Positions 46,576-57,259 of a DNA stretch of 64,000 bases are shown here, one piece after another (positions within the stretch are counted from its first letter, which is position 1; the number at the start of each line of letters is the position of its first letter). This stretch comes from Phoronis australis (lineage: Eukaryota; Phoronida; Phoronidae). The DNA lies in NCBI GenBank assembly GCA_002633005.1, contig NMRA01000428.1, positions 225,998-289,997 of the forward strand. The letters run 5' to 3'. A model generated the notes under the pieces. It was not told the origin of the DNA. It did no database searches and saw only the letters and a program-made list of their open reading frames with translations. The translations under genes and the position numbers were made by a program.

Positions 46576-49500
46576 TTGCCATTTATCTTTATTTTCGTTG
46601 CAGTATACACTTTATTACACTACATGGATATGTTAAATAACTTTGGTGGTATTAATGTCAATAGTTTTGTTCATTTGCTTGGTGATAAAAATGATGAGAT
46701 TGGGTCTGGTGCACTCAAGTCCTCTCCCTATTATGATAGTGATTCATTCAGAGCTTTTGCTCTTAAACACAAAGATGACTTTTGTATGTTATCTTTAAAC
46801 ATACAAAGTATCCGAGCTAAGTTTGATGGCCTGTTCCTGTTTCTCCGTCAACTGTCCCAGTTGAATTTTCATTTTAGTGTAATTTGTTTGCAGGAAACTT
46901 GGCTTGATGATGATGCTGACCTCTCATTGTTTCAAATTGATAATTACTCTTGTGTTTCCCAGGGTAAGAAATGTTGTGGCCATGGTGGCCTTATTATTTA
47001 CATCCACAATTCATTGGAGTATAAACCCTCCAAAATTAAAAGTGATTCTACAGTTTTTGAGTCACTATTTGTGACCTTAGTTGGGACCATTCATAGGAAA
47101 AATGTTATTGTTGGCAATATTTATAAACCTCCCAAAGAAAATGACAATTTAAACATACGCACATTTCTAGATGATTTTAATCCATTGGTTAATAAACTTG
47201 GGCAAACCAACTCTCATGTCATGTTGGCAGGTGATTTTAATATCAATATCTTAAAAGTGGATGAGAGGCCCTTGTTTGGAGAATTCTACAACACTGTGTC
47301 ATTAAATGGTTTTACTCCAACCATTACCTTTCCCACTCGTTTCTCTGAGTTTTCTGCTTCACTTATTGACAACATTTTCTACAAATTTAATAGCCGTTCT
47401 AACATTGATCCAGTTTCCGGGATCTATTTTTCCAATATCTCTGATCATCTACCTATTTTCTCTTGTTTTAAGAGAACATTAAAAAAGGCGAGAGCTCCCA
47501 AATTTGCTTACAGAAATGTCATTAATGATGATTGTTTGAAAAGGGTGTATGATGAATTTTCGTCATACAATGTACTTTCTCACATGGATACAAATTTGAA
47601 TGGTGATCCCAATATGAATTACAATTTACTTCAGGACTCTGTTCTTGCTTGTTTAAATAAGTTCAATACAGTAAGAAAAGTAAGATTCAATAAATATAAG
47701 CACAAAAAGAATATTTGGATCTCCCAAGGTATTTTAAACTCTCTTAGGTTTAGAGACAGGCTTTATAAACGACTCAAGTCAACCCCTCAAAGTGCTATTA
47801 ATTATGTCTCATTAAAAACAAACCTAAAAACCTATAACATTATTCTAAAAAAAGTTTTGAAAAGGGCTAAGAGACTTTATTATCACAATCAGTTTCGGGC
47901 ACATGCTGGTTCTCCCAAGGACACTTGGAAAGAAATTAATAATTTACTGAATAGAAATGTCTTATCGAATAATCCTACTAGATTGAAGATAAATGATGAA
48001 ATAGTTTGTGACGAGGGTGAGATTGTTAATCATTTTAATAATTATTTTAGTAATATTGCCTCACACTCCCTACCTATTCATTCTTCAAGTATCTCACACA
48101 TGTCTTTTTTAGATAGTGACTCCGCTGCTACATGCAGATTTGATTTTGAACCAATCTCTCCAATTGATATTAGAAAAGTAATTAATTCTTTTCCAGCTAA
48201 ACCTACCTGTGGTCATGATGGCATATCTATGAAAATAATAAAATATCTAAATAATCTATTGATTGAACCATTGTGTGTTGTGTTTAACCAGTCCATTTTC
48301 AATCAAATTTTTCCAGACAACATGAAAATTGCCAAGGTTATTCCTGTATTTAAAAAAGGGGACCCGTTGTTTTTAGATAATTACAGGCCTATCTCTGTTC
48401 TTCCTTGCTTTTCTAAGATTTTTGAAAAACTTATTTATAATCAACTTTACGAATATTTTCAATCTAATGGCTTGCTACATCCTGCCCAATATGGTTTTCG
48501 TGGGGGGCACTCAACAGAACTGGCTTTAGTTGAAATTATGGATAGAATTGTCAAGGCTATGGAAAATAATAAATTACCCCTGGCCATTCTAATTGATCTT
48601 TCCAAAGCTTTTGACTCTTTAAGTCATTCAATTTTGCTTGACAAACTTTTATATTATGGTTGTAACCCCTTGTCTTTAAGTTTCTTGAGAAACTATTTCT
48701 CTAATCGGGCTCAGTATGTTCAAATTAACAACACAAAATCTAACACAGTTCCAATTCTACGAGGTGTCCCACAGGGGTCTATATTGGGTCCGTTATTATT
48801 CATCATTTATATGAATGATTTTGTGAAGTGCACAAGTTTCTTTGACTGCATACTCTATGCTGATGATACTACTATTATTAATAGTATTCATAGCACATTG
48901 TCTGTTAATGAGTCACGCATGTTTTGTGCGGAGCTGGAGAAAATTCAGTCTTGGTTAAACGTAAATGGACTGGTTTTAAATGCAACTAAAACAAAATTCA
49001 TGGTTTTTCATAAACCCCCAAAACGTATTGATGATTTTTATTTAAAGTTTAATAATTTGGAAATTGAAAGAGTTCGTTCTTTCAATTTACTTGGTGTTAC
49101 CATCAACGAAAACTTGTTATGGAGTCCACACATAAACAATTTGTTGAGAAAGATAAGCAGATTCTGTGGTGTTCTTAATAACATAAAACATTTCTTGCCC
49201 TTTGAAACTTTGAAAACTATATATAATGGCCTTGTCCTTCCTCATTTTAATTATGGCATTCTGCTATGGGGGTGTGAACATCACAGAATATTTAAATTAC
49301 AGAAAAAGGTTATTCGCAATATTACCTCTAGTCATTTTAATGCCCATACAGATCCTTTATTTAAGACTACACAGTTACTCAAAATAAAGGACTTGTATGT
49401 TGTTGCTATTATTAAATTTTTCTACAAATATGTTCATAATTACTTACCTTTATTTTTTAACACGTTCAATTTAATTACTCGTGGGTCTGTTCATGAACAT

Positions 49501-49734
49501 TACACTAGGCAACGACATCTTTTACATACTCCCCGTTGTACTAAATCATTTGTTGAAGATTCAGTTCGAAATGCCCTACCTCATATCATTAATAACCTTC
49601 CTGAAAGTGTCTACCAAAAACTTTTTACCCATTCGTTATCCTCTGTTATAAATTATTTTAAGAATGTTTGTTTTGAAAATTATGAACTTGAGTGCACTAT
49701 TCCCAACTGCTTTGTATGTAACTATTTTCGATAA
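46576..49734 (+). CDS. Non-LTR retrotransposon ORF2: AP endonuclease and reverse transcriptase
   Basis: 1052 codons without a break (an alternative start is Met17). The endonuclease comprises about residues 71-300: Asn75 in SLNIQS, Glu107 in QETW, Tyr183 in NIYKPP, Asp220/Asn222 in GDFNIN, Asp265 in LIDNI and Asp290-His291 in SDHLP. The reverse transcriptase comprises about 540-850: NYRPISVLP, motif A ILIDLSKAFDSL, motif B RGVPQGSILGPLLF, motif C LYADDT and thumb FNLLGVTI. The C-terminal part (KLQKKVIRNI..HTDPLF) is of the CR1/L2 type. The enzyme nicks target DNA and primes reverse transcription there. The intact frame suggests a young, possibly active copy. Confidence 0.93.
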   Translation: MPFIFIFVAVYTLLHYMDMLNNFGGINVNSFVHLLGDKNDEIGSGALKSSPYYDSDSFRAFALKHKDDFCMLSLNIQSIRAKFDGLFLFLRQLSQLNFHFSVICLQETWLDDDADLSLFQIDNYSCVSQGKKCCGHGGLIIYIHNSLEYKPSKIKSDSTVFESLFVTLVGTIHRKNVIVGNIYKPPKENDNLNIRTFLDDFNPLVNKLGQTNSHVMLAGDFNINILKVDERPLFGEFYNTVSLNGFTPTITFPTRFSEFSASLIDNIFYKFNSRSNIDPVSGIYFSNISDHLPIFSCFKRTLKKARAPKFAYRNVINDDCLKRVYDEFSSYNVLSHMDTNLNGDPNMNYNLLQDSVLACLNKFNTVRKVRFNKYKHKKNIWISQGILNSLRFRDRLYKRLKSTPQSAINYVSLKTNLKTYNIILKKVLKRAKRLYYHNQFRAHAGSPKDTWKEINNLLNRNVLSNNPTRLKINDEIVCDEGEIVNHFNNYFSNIASHSLPIHSSSISHMSFLDSDSAATCRFDFEPISPIDIRKVINSFPAKPTCGHDGISMKIIKYLNNLLIEPLCVVFNQSIFNQIFPDNMKIAKVIPVFKKGDPLFLDNYRPISVLPCFSKIFEKLIYNQLYEYFQSNGLLHPAQYGFRGGHSTELALVEIMDRIVKAMENNKLPLAILIDLSKAFDSLSHSILLDKLLYYGCNPLSLSFLRNYFSNRAQYVQINNTKSNTVPILRGVPQGSILGPLLFIIYMNDFVKCTSFFDCILYADDTTIINSIHSTLSVNESRMFCAELEKIQSWLNVNGLVLNATKTKFMVFHKPPKRIDDFYLKFNNLEIERVRSFNLLGVTINENLLWSPHINNLLRKISRFCGVLNNIKHFLPFETLKTIYNGLVLPHFNYGILLWGCEHHRIFKLQKKVIRNITSSHFNAHTDPLFKTTQLLKIKDLYVVAIIKFFYKYVHNYLPLFFNTFNLITRGSVHEHYTRQRHLLHTPRCTKSFVEDSVRNALPHIINNLPESVYQKLFTHSLSSVINYFKNVCFENYELECTIPNCFVCNYFR

Positions 49735-49839
49735 TCTCTCCCAGTCTTTACACAAGTAGTTTTAAAGTACATCATCACCTAATTTTTATAGTTCTGCTTA
49801 TCTGTAACGCTGTATTTTTTCTTTCTTATTCTCTGGTGG

Positions 49840-49876
49840 CTCCGTGGTCAGCGGACCTCTCGGGTCCTTCACGGAG
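49840..49876 (+). other. 3' UTR hairpin of the non-LTR element
   Basis: An outer stem CTCCGTG/CACGGAG (49840-49846 with 49870-49876) and an inner stem GGACC/GGTCC (49853-49857 with 49863-49867) with a short loop. Such 3' hairpins are used by several non-LTR elements for recognition by their own reverse transcriptase. Confidence 0.6.
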
Positions 49877-49942
49877 TCTCCATAAGCGTAAATTTGTATC
49901 AACTGTATTTTTTGGTTTTTGACTTAAAGTGAATAAAGTGTA

Positions 49943-49962
49943 TTACTACTACTACTACTACT
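49943..49962. repeat. (TAC)n tail of the non-LTR element
   Basis: Six to seven TAC/ACT units directly after AATAAAGTGTAT, the usual kind of simple-repeat end in CR1-like elements instead of poly(A). Confidence 0.85.
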
Positions 49963-50310
49963 CTAATTACTTTGACTCAACCAAGGGCTCAGCTTGTAAT
50001 TGTATTAGAAAATCTCATTAGTCAAAGAAGAGTTTACAATGGAAATAAATTGACACAAAACAACAGTTAACTGTGTGAGTAAAGAACGACACAAATACGC
50101 AGTATATTTAGGAAACTTGGTTGAGTAACTATTCTGGACTGTTTCATACAAACGGGCGCAGGTTCCATACTCCTACCCATGTAAAGGTCAAATGATACAA
50201 ATTATGGCCAGTAAGAAGTAAAGCATGTCCCCTATAGTATGTAACATCTGCAAGAATGAAGAATCCAGGTAATTCAATAGAATAACGGACCCGTACGTAT
50301 GACGTATGAT

Positions 50311-50756
50311 AGCATTCCTATACATGATGGCAGGAAGTGTCCTTCAGAGTATCAGCATTCATATACATGACGACAGGATGCGTCATTCAGTGGAGCAGCA
50401 TTCATATACATGAAGGCAGGACGTGTCCTTCAGGGTAGCAGCATTCTTATACATGAAGACAGGATGTGTCATTAAGTACAGCAGCATTCATATGCATGAA
50501 GGCAGGACGTGTCCTTCAGGGTAGCAGCATTCATATACATGAATGCAGGGCGTGCCATTCAGCGGGCAGCATGCATGTACATGAAGGCAGGACGTATCAT
50601 TCAGTGGAGCAGCATTCATATACATGAAGGCAGGACGTGTCATTCAGTAGGCAGCATTCTTATACATGAAGGCAGGAGGGGTCATTTAGTGTACAGTAGC
50701 AGCATTCATATACCTAAAGGCAGGAGGTGTCATTCAGTGGAGCATCATTCATATGT
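50311..50756. repeat. 43-bp minisatellite, left part
   Basis: About ten to eleven imperfect units of AGCATTCATATACATGAAGG-CAGGACGTGTCATTCAGTGG-AGC (hyphens mark blocks of the unit). It continues at 51947 after an inserted retroelement fragment. Confidence 0.92.
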
Positions 50757-51946
50757 AACCAAATATAAACATTTAGGAATAATTTTAAATGAACATTTGG
50801 AGTTTTCTGAATCTGCTAAAGCTCTGTCCGAATCTGCCGGAAGAGCTTTAGGCGCTTTAATTAATACATTTAAAAAGAATAAAAATATGAGGTACAGAAC
50901 ATTCACTACATTATTCAATGCTTGTGTTGTGCCTGTTAGAGATTATTGCGTAGGTGTCTGGGGCGGCTCTAGTCTACAGGATTATGATGTCATTCAGAAT
51001 AGGGCCGCGCGATTTTTCTTGGGCGTTCACAAATTCGCTCCTAATCATGCTGTTATTGGTGACATGGGGTGGGAATTCCCCAGTGTTAGGCGGAAAATTG
51101 AGCTTTTGAGAATGTGGAGTCGTATTATTAATTTCGATAATGATAGACTAACATACCGAATATTTTGGTGGGACTACACTACTTGTACTAATAATTAGTC
51201 TTCTGAAGTTTTGAGCATTTTTGAAGAATTGGGGATATCGGATTGTTTTCATAACTTACGTTCAGTTAATCTGTCTCACTGCAAGAGTATTTTGCATGAT
51301 TTAGCCTGTAATAGGTGGTGGTTTGAAAGCCGTTTGAAGCCAAAGTTATGACCCTATGTTTGATGAAGAATGTCTTTGAAGTTGAGCCTTACCTGCTTTT
51401 AGACTTAACTCGGCCTAGTAGGTCAATTCTTGCTCAAATTAGAACCGGAACCCTACAGCTATTGGTTGAGGTTGGACGTTTTTGTTCTCTAGAATTTGAT
51501 GACAGAATTTGCTGTCTTTGTCACACTGGTCAGGTTGAAACTGAACTACATTTTCTGTTTGAGTGTCTGCTTTTCTTTAATGCCAGAAACATCTTTTTCT
51601 GTCAAGTTCAGATTAAATATCCACTATTCCATGCAGAAAGCTGTGAAAGCAAACTAATTACAATCATGCAAAAAGATGTTAATAGAAAAACTTCAGTTTT
51701 CAACAAAAATATTTTTAAAGTAAGGAAAAATTATGTTTATTTATGATCACTTTTATATCGGCCTTCTCTTTTTGGTCCTCTTGCAATGCGCGTACACTTG
51801 TTTTTTTTTCTGTTTTGTATCATGTATCTAAAGTGACTTATAAGCCCCGTGGAGGGCTGGGTGTTCCTAGTCTTTGTAACATATTCATTATTTAAATTCA
51901 TTTGAACACATGTCACTATAATAAAAAAATTACTTACTTACTTTTA
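50757..51946 (+). pseudogene. 5'-truncated non-LTR retrotransposon inside the minisatellite
   Basis: Only the region after the reverse-transcriptase core remains: VTKYKHLGIILNEHLEF, then NACVVPVRDYCVGVWGG, VIQNRAARFFLGVHKFAPN, a stop near 51198, and in another frame a Cys/His cluster CCLCHTGQVETELHFLFEC (about 51505-51570). The 3' UTR ends in a (TTAC)n tail at 51930-51942. A CATAT at both junctions could be the target duplication but also belongs to the minisatellite unit. Confidence 0.82.
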
Positions 51947-52133
51947 CATATACATGTACATGTACATGAAGGCAGTACGTGTCATTCAGTGGGCAGCATT
52001 CATATACATGAAGGCAAGACATGTCATTCAGGGTAGCAGCATTCATATACATGAAGGCAGGACGTGTCATTCAGTGGAACAGCATTCATATACATGAAGG
52101 CAGGACGTGTCGTTCAAGGGGGCAGCATTCTCA
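51947..52133. repeat. 43-bp minisatellite, right part
   Basis: About four units of the same minisatellite as at 50311-50756, showing the array existed before the retroelement inserted. Confidence 0.92.
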
Positions 52134-55100
52134 ACAACCACAACGCATTTACTAACGAGCAAACGGGTAAGCTAAAACAAGAATCAAGAGGTGTGCCCGA
52201 ACAAAGCGGAGCCTCACATCTTGCACTTACAAGATTCCAGACATTTCTGCCGTTATGTTTCATAAAAGTGATGGCGTTATGTCGATCAAAATGACTTCAA
52301 ATGCTCATACATGTATCTCTCCATGCATCATGCGGAAACATTGAGCGCTCAGAGGCAATGGAAATTTTCTAAAGCTTATTTTGAATTTGTTGTACTGTTC
52401 TGACAAATGCTCTCCTCAGACACAATTTCCCTGCCGTGGGGGTGTGAAAGAGAGGCCGACGGCCGTCAGGCCCTCTCTAGTTAGACCTTTTGGGAGGAGA
52501 GTGTTCAAAAACCCTTTTGGGGGCGCAATGCAGCGCTTTTGGAGCGAGCCAAATTTCCGTTCGATACAGCTTTTGAATGCAAGGTGTGCAGTACTCCAAT
52601 TGGCCTCCTAGCTAATGAACACCACAACGCCACTGTTTACTTGTTCATATGTGAGACGTTACTGACTAAACGCTTTATAAAGGACGCTTTCAACATTTTG
52701 CTTGTTTGAAAGATTTGACACAACTAAAGTTTCGTTGAAGGTTAAGGTAGTGAACTTAATGATACTTTTTGACGTGGAACATGTGTGGTCATGAGGTTTG
52801 ACGAAGAAGACTGCATTTGTGTTACAAATCTTTTTGCTTTTAATTGTTACGATATCAGATTCTTTAATTATAAATAGATACCATGTGAGGCCAACAGTAG
52901 CCGAGAAATAACTCAATTATGCACTCGCTGCTCGTTAAGTTTCCAAATGCAAACTATTTGAGGAACATGTTTGCAATAAGTTCGCGAAAAAGGTCTGCTT
53001 TGTGAGACACATAGAAATTATGTTACCATGTATACACACGAACAAATGCATCTGTGCAGTCTAGGAGCGTACTTTAATATGCACTTCGGTTTGAAACTTA
53101 AAAGTAACTAGTAACCGGTTCACATGAGGGCTAAAACAATAACACTTTCACTGCAGCAAAACTTCAGTTAAGTGAACGGTCGCAAGGGTCACTTTTTATG
53201 ACGCTTTACTGGAGTTTTGTGTTACCCCTAAAACTATTAGCATTTTTCTACCCCTGACCGCTTTGTTTAAAGGACACACATGCGCAAGAGTAACACGCCT
53301 TTTTTCAGTCGTGTCTTCGATCGTTTTTACCGGAGAGTAAATGTTTTATATTCCCGGATGAGTTGTTTCTAAGTTTGTGACAATCTTTTGAAATATTTGA
53401 ATGGTTCAGTGTTTTAACTTGTATGTTTCACAAACTCAAAACTCAAAAAACTTATTCTGAAACAACTCTTAACTGGTTATTCAGTACTTTCACAGTCCTG
53501 TGGCTTAATCGGCTTGCGTACTGTACTTGGCGTACATACGACGTCATATAACAACAAGCCAGAGCACACGGCAACAAGGTTTTGCAGTGATGATGCAAAT
53601 AAGTCCATATATATATATGTGTGTGATAAATAGGTTATCCTACATACATAGAAATACTACTGAGATATTCCATCTCGAATTCATTTCATCTGGGGATGCC
53701 CTAACTGGCCGTTCGGTCTCATCGGGACCCTCCCAGATGAAATGACTTGTGGATTTGTTATGACAGTAGTATTAACACGTATGTGGGATAACCTAAATAT
53801 ATTGTTAAAGATTCAAAGAATTTTAGACTCCTTGTTGCAACATAGTGTAACAGATAAGGATTGTAATCACTCAATCAATGATGTTAGGACAAATATCTGA
53901 AGGACGAATTTCATCAGAAACTTCAATTTTATTGACTACAATACATATGTGCATAAACAGAAACCAATCGTGTGGTTATAATGGGGTAAACTTCAGTAGC
54001 TTTTTGCAGATAGAAAAATTTTGCCAACACCACGTATTCTCTTATGAAATACTCAGCAACATCTCGCATAATCTCTCGAAGTCTTGCTTTTCTATTGAGG
54101 TCCTTATGTTACTGAAGTTTACCCGTGTCGTTACAAGACACACGCAGACACAATCAGCCTGGCACACAACAGTGCTCCTAAGAATTTTAAGCCATGTAAC
54201 GGAACTCTCTAGGGTGGTGCAACTTGAGCCTTACCATCAACAAAACTAACATCATAGGACGCTTTACCACTAGGTATTCTGAGGATATAGGCCATTTTAT
54301 CCTTTCTTCGATGCATCACCCTACTCATGCACGGAGTTCAATTTCCAGACACAGGTCTCTAGCAAGCTCTGCTAGAATAACATTTGTGTACTTCAAATAG
54401 ATTCAAACCTTTAAAACTATCAATCCATTTTAGGAAGCTACTAAGCGAATCCTCATGTAAACTATTATACCAATCAATACCCAATATCCAATAAATTTGA
54501 ATACAAGTTTGGCGAACATTGTTCACGTTCCCACAGAGGATCTAATAACCGTGGAATGACACAAAGTTGACACTATGCTTAAAGATGAAACGATATGAGC
54601 ACGTACTCGACTGCATCGTTAAAACTTTAGTGGAGTCCCTTTGATTCAAAAATCTAGAACTGACTTGTCTTTAATTGATGTCTTGTTAGTGTTCCACTTT
54701 CTAAGTGACATGTCAGCCTGAGCCATAATACACTTACCTTCAGTATACACCTGAACGGCTTCCGACTCGCTAGCGCCACCCAGTGACAAACCTTTAACAC
54801 CCAAGAAAATTTTAACAATTCATTAACAAGCGGAGATGCCTCCAGTGAATTTAAATGATGTTTTGATGGCAGAAGTCAACAAGAATGTTCCTTCAGTAAG
54901 TAACACGCTTCATAGTTTGTGCTATTCAGCGATAGGCTTTCTAGAGCGCGTTTTGCTTCGACTACAAGTAGGAACTGCAGACATGCCAGCTTCGTGATTA
55001 CCTGTAAATCTGGATCGTGTACATGTAGATGTAATTGTCCGAAAATGTCTGCCACTGAATTACATTTCTTGAAGCTCAATTTCTGGCGGCTTTGCTACTA

Positions 55101-55418
55101 TGGCTCTTGGCGAAGCCGAAAACGCACATGTAATCACAACAGATTTTTGCTGCAGCATTTTGACAGCATAACTATTTACATTGTCAGCTTTTTTCTCGAA
55201 CGTCCCTTGCTTTCTTAGTGTCCGACAATAAATCGGTATTCCTTATTAGGATACCAGCCTAAAGTTGACTTTCGTTATAATTTTTTATACAATACTAGCC
55301 AAAAGTTCTGACACAAAATGATGCGGAAATCACCATTGCACCAGGTGGAAGAAGTCGAAATTATCGTCAGAGTAGTCTCCCCTTGTCACGTTTTTCCCCG
55401 TGTGTGGATGGGCGCAGG
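52134..55418. other. Intergenic stretch with two hairpins
   Basis: No gene recognised. 52450-52482 is a GC-rich palindrome-like stem (AGAGAGGCC..GGCCCTCTCT). 53632-53794 is a larger imperfect hairpin. Confidence 0.45.
53632..53794. repeat. Imperfect inverted repeat (possible MITE)
   Basis: Arms AGGTTATCC..TTCATTTCATCTGGG (53632-53695) and its inverted counterpart (53730-53794) are about 75% alike around a short loop of about 35 bases. Confidence 0.65.
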
Positions 55419-55419
55419 T

Positions 55420-56085
55420 TGTTACAGACCGGTGGTAATAGCTTTCGGTGCGATGATTGACTGAAGACTGGTTCGAGTTAATCCTTTATTTATCCCGACC
55501 GTGCGTTCCCAAGCCTTTAAACAAAACGTTCGACGTATTGTCTGTTTATGCTCCAGCCAGTGCTGCGAAGCCTCGACTTGTATTGAACTTCTGAGATATT
55601 TCCAGCAACTGTTACACTCGTCGATTCAATAACCTGCTGTCTCTATAGCTGGCTCTCTATTGACTATCGCTGTAACTGCTGATTCTCTTCACTGCAACAC
55701 AACTGTAGTTCTCCTGATTAAACTTTCTTCAACTGGCTTGATCTTCTTGTGAACGTACTTGATCTCACTTGATCTCCCGACTTGATCTGACTAACACAAA
55801 CCCGTGCGTGTGTGTTTATAGCATAATGCATTGTTCTGGAACTTTTCATCAATTTAAGCACATTCTAGAACTTTCGTGAATCTACCCGACCATTCTACAA
55901 ACATGTACTAGTCTCTAGAATATTCCAGACTGCATTAATCATTGTCATGCTACAGTCTTCTAGAAAGTTCCTCACTATACTGCAGTAAACAAATTACATC
56001 ATCACTGTACTTAACTCAGGGGTCATGCCAATCAAACAAAATAACAAAATAATACAACTAAAAATACTGTCGGACTATTCTGACA
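55420..56085 (-). mobile_element. LTR-like sequence, probable solo or orphan LTR
   Basis: Read on the minus strand it begins TGTCAGAATAGTCCGACAG after a CATCAGGGG purine run, has a TATA-like CTATAAAC (near 55815), repeated GATCAAGT phrases, AATAAAGG (near 55480) and ends CTGTAACA. This is the layout of a retrotransposon LTR. No second LTR, tRNA primer site starting with TGG, or pol was found beside it, and no target duplication is clear. Confidence 0.45.
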
Positions 56086-57259
56086 CCCCTGATGACCGTT
56101 AGTGAAGAGTAATTAAAAAGAGAATTAGCAACATAACTGAAGCATTCTTTAATTACAATTTTGCCTTCCTTATAATTATTACTAGTAATGTTTGTTGTCG
56201 ACATAATTAGCCATCATGACGGGGAAACGGCGCTTTTCTGATTACTTTTGTCGTGTACTGTGTCCTGTAAAAAGTAATTTTCATACCCATTCCGAAAATG
56301 CCGTCAAAGCGAACGTTGGCTTTCACTGGGAACACCTGGAATCAAATGCTAAGTGCTATAGGGATTCTGAAAATACCTGTCCTCATGAGTCTAGGAGGTG
56401 TCACTGAAGGCTGTCTACAGAGCTTAGACTACCGGTTTTTTACTCAAGAGTATTAACGTAAACTTACAATCAGTGTTAAGCGTTGATTCAAATGTTCGTT
56501 TAAATTCAGTGTAATACGCCGTAAAGCTACGATCATCCGTAGTGTTTGAATGTTACCAACTTAACCCGATTGCTAGAAAACGTTGTAAACCTGCAACGTA
56601 TTACGAATCAATGCCAGATATTTGTTTGTCAAATCCAATCCTGGAAAATATGTTTACACTGTTTGTCATCTAACCAACCTTAGTTCATTTGTTGAAATTT
56701 TCGATCATGTGTTAATGTTTCTTGTACTGTTGTACAATTGTGTGGTCATGTCACAACATGTGAACCTGGTTTTGGTGACCAAGGTTGGCAAATATACACA
56801 TACATGTAGGAATGCTGTGGAGAACTCCCCTGGAATTCATGTGTTTTAGTCTAATTTCAGAGATATGATCATTTCCTCTAGGTCCTGGACATTTGTCCTG
56901 AAGTGTCAAAATTGACAGGACACTTCGAAAATCACCTGGAAAAATTAGCCATTGGAGTAGGGCGACAAAACTTTGACCCAAGTTGATTGTTGAGAAAACG
57001 AAAAGCTTTTAAACGTAATGGTTCTTTGATTTGGATCGTAAAGTTCGCGACAAAAATGGGGTGCATCCAGTCTACAATATGACCAGAAATGAACAAGTTT
57101 CAGGACTGAAGTAAATTCTTCTCTGAAAATAAGTCGGACCCATGGCCCAGTCCTATTACTGACCCTTAGCAAAATGTCTTCTGTTTTTTGTCCTTCAGTA
57201 CAATCACTAAATTTCGACGCACTGCAAAATTCCTCTTAACCGTCTATACGCATAATAAA
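56086..57259. other. Intergenic, 3' side of the GPCR gene
   Basis: Nothing identifiable. It probably contains the 3' UTR of the GPCR gene near 57259, but no clear AATAAA lies close to the stop. Confidence 0.4.

Larger units (their letters stand above)
45216..49962 (+). mobile_element. CR1/L2-group non-LTR retrotransposon, apparently intact
   Basis: Two consecutive open frames (ORF1 and ORF2), a 3' UTR with a stable hairpin, AATAAA at 49932 and a terminal (TAC)n run to 49962. All endonuclease and reverse-transcriptase catalytic positions are present. The 5' end is not defined and no target-site duplication was recognised. Confidence 0.82.

Noticed and set aside
53632-53794. Possible hammerhead ribozyme in the hairpin
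   Set aside because: No CTGATGA and the GAAA-like stretch is part of the arm; plain inverted repeat.
54876-55140. A minus-strand frame ending in a plausible splice donor (TTACAG/GTAATC) that could be an internal exon
   Set aside because: No convincing acceptor with a pyrimidine tract, stops just upstream, and no recognisable protein family.
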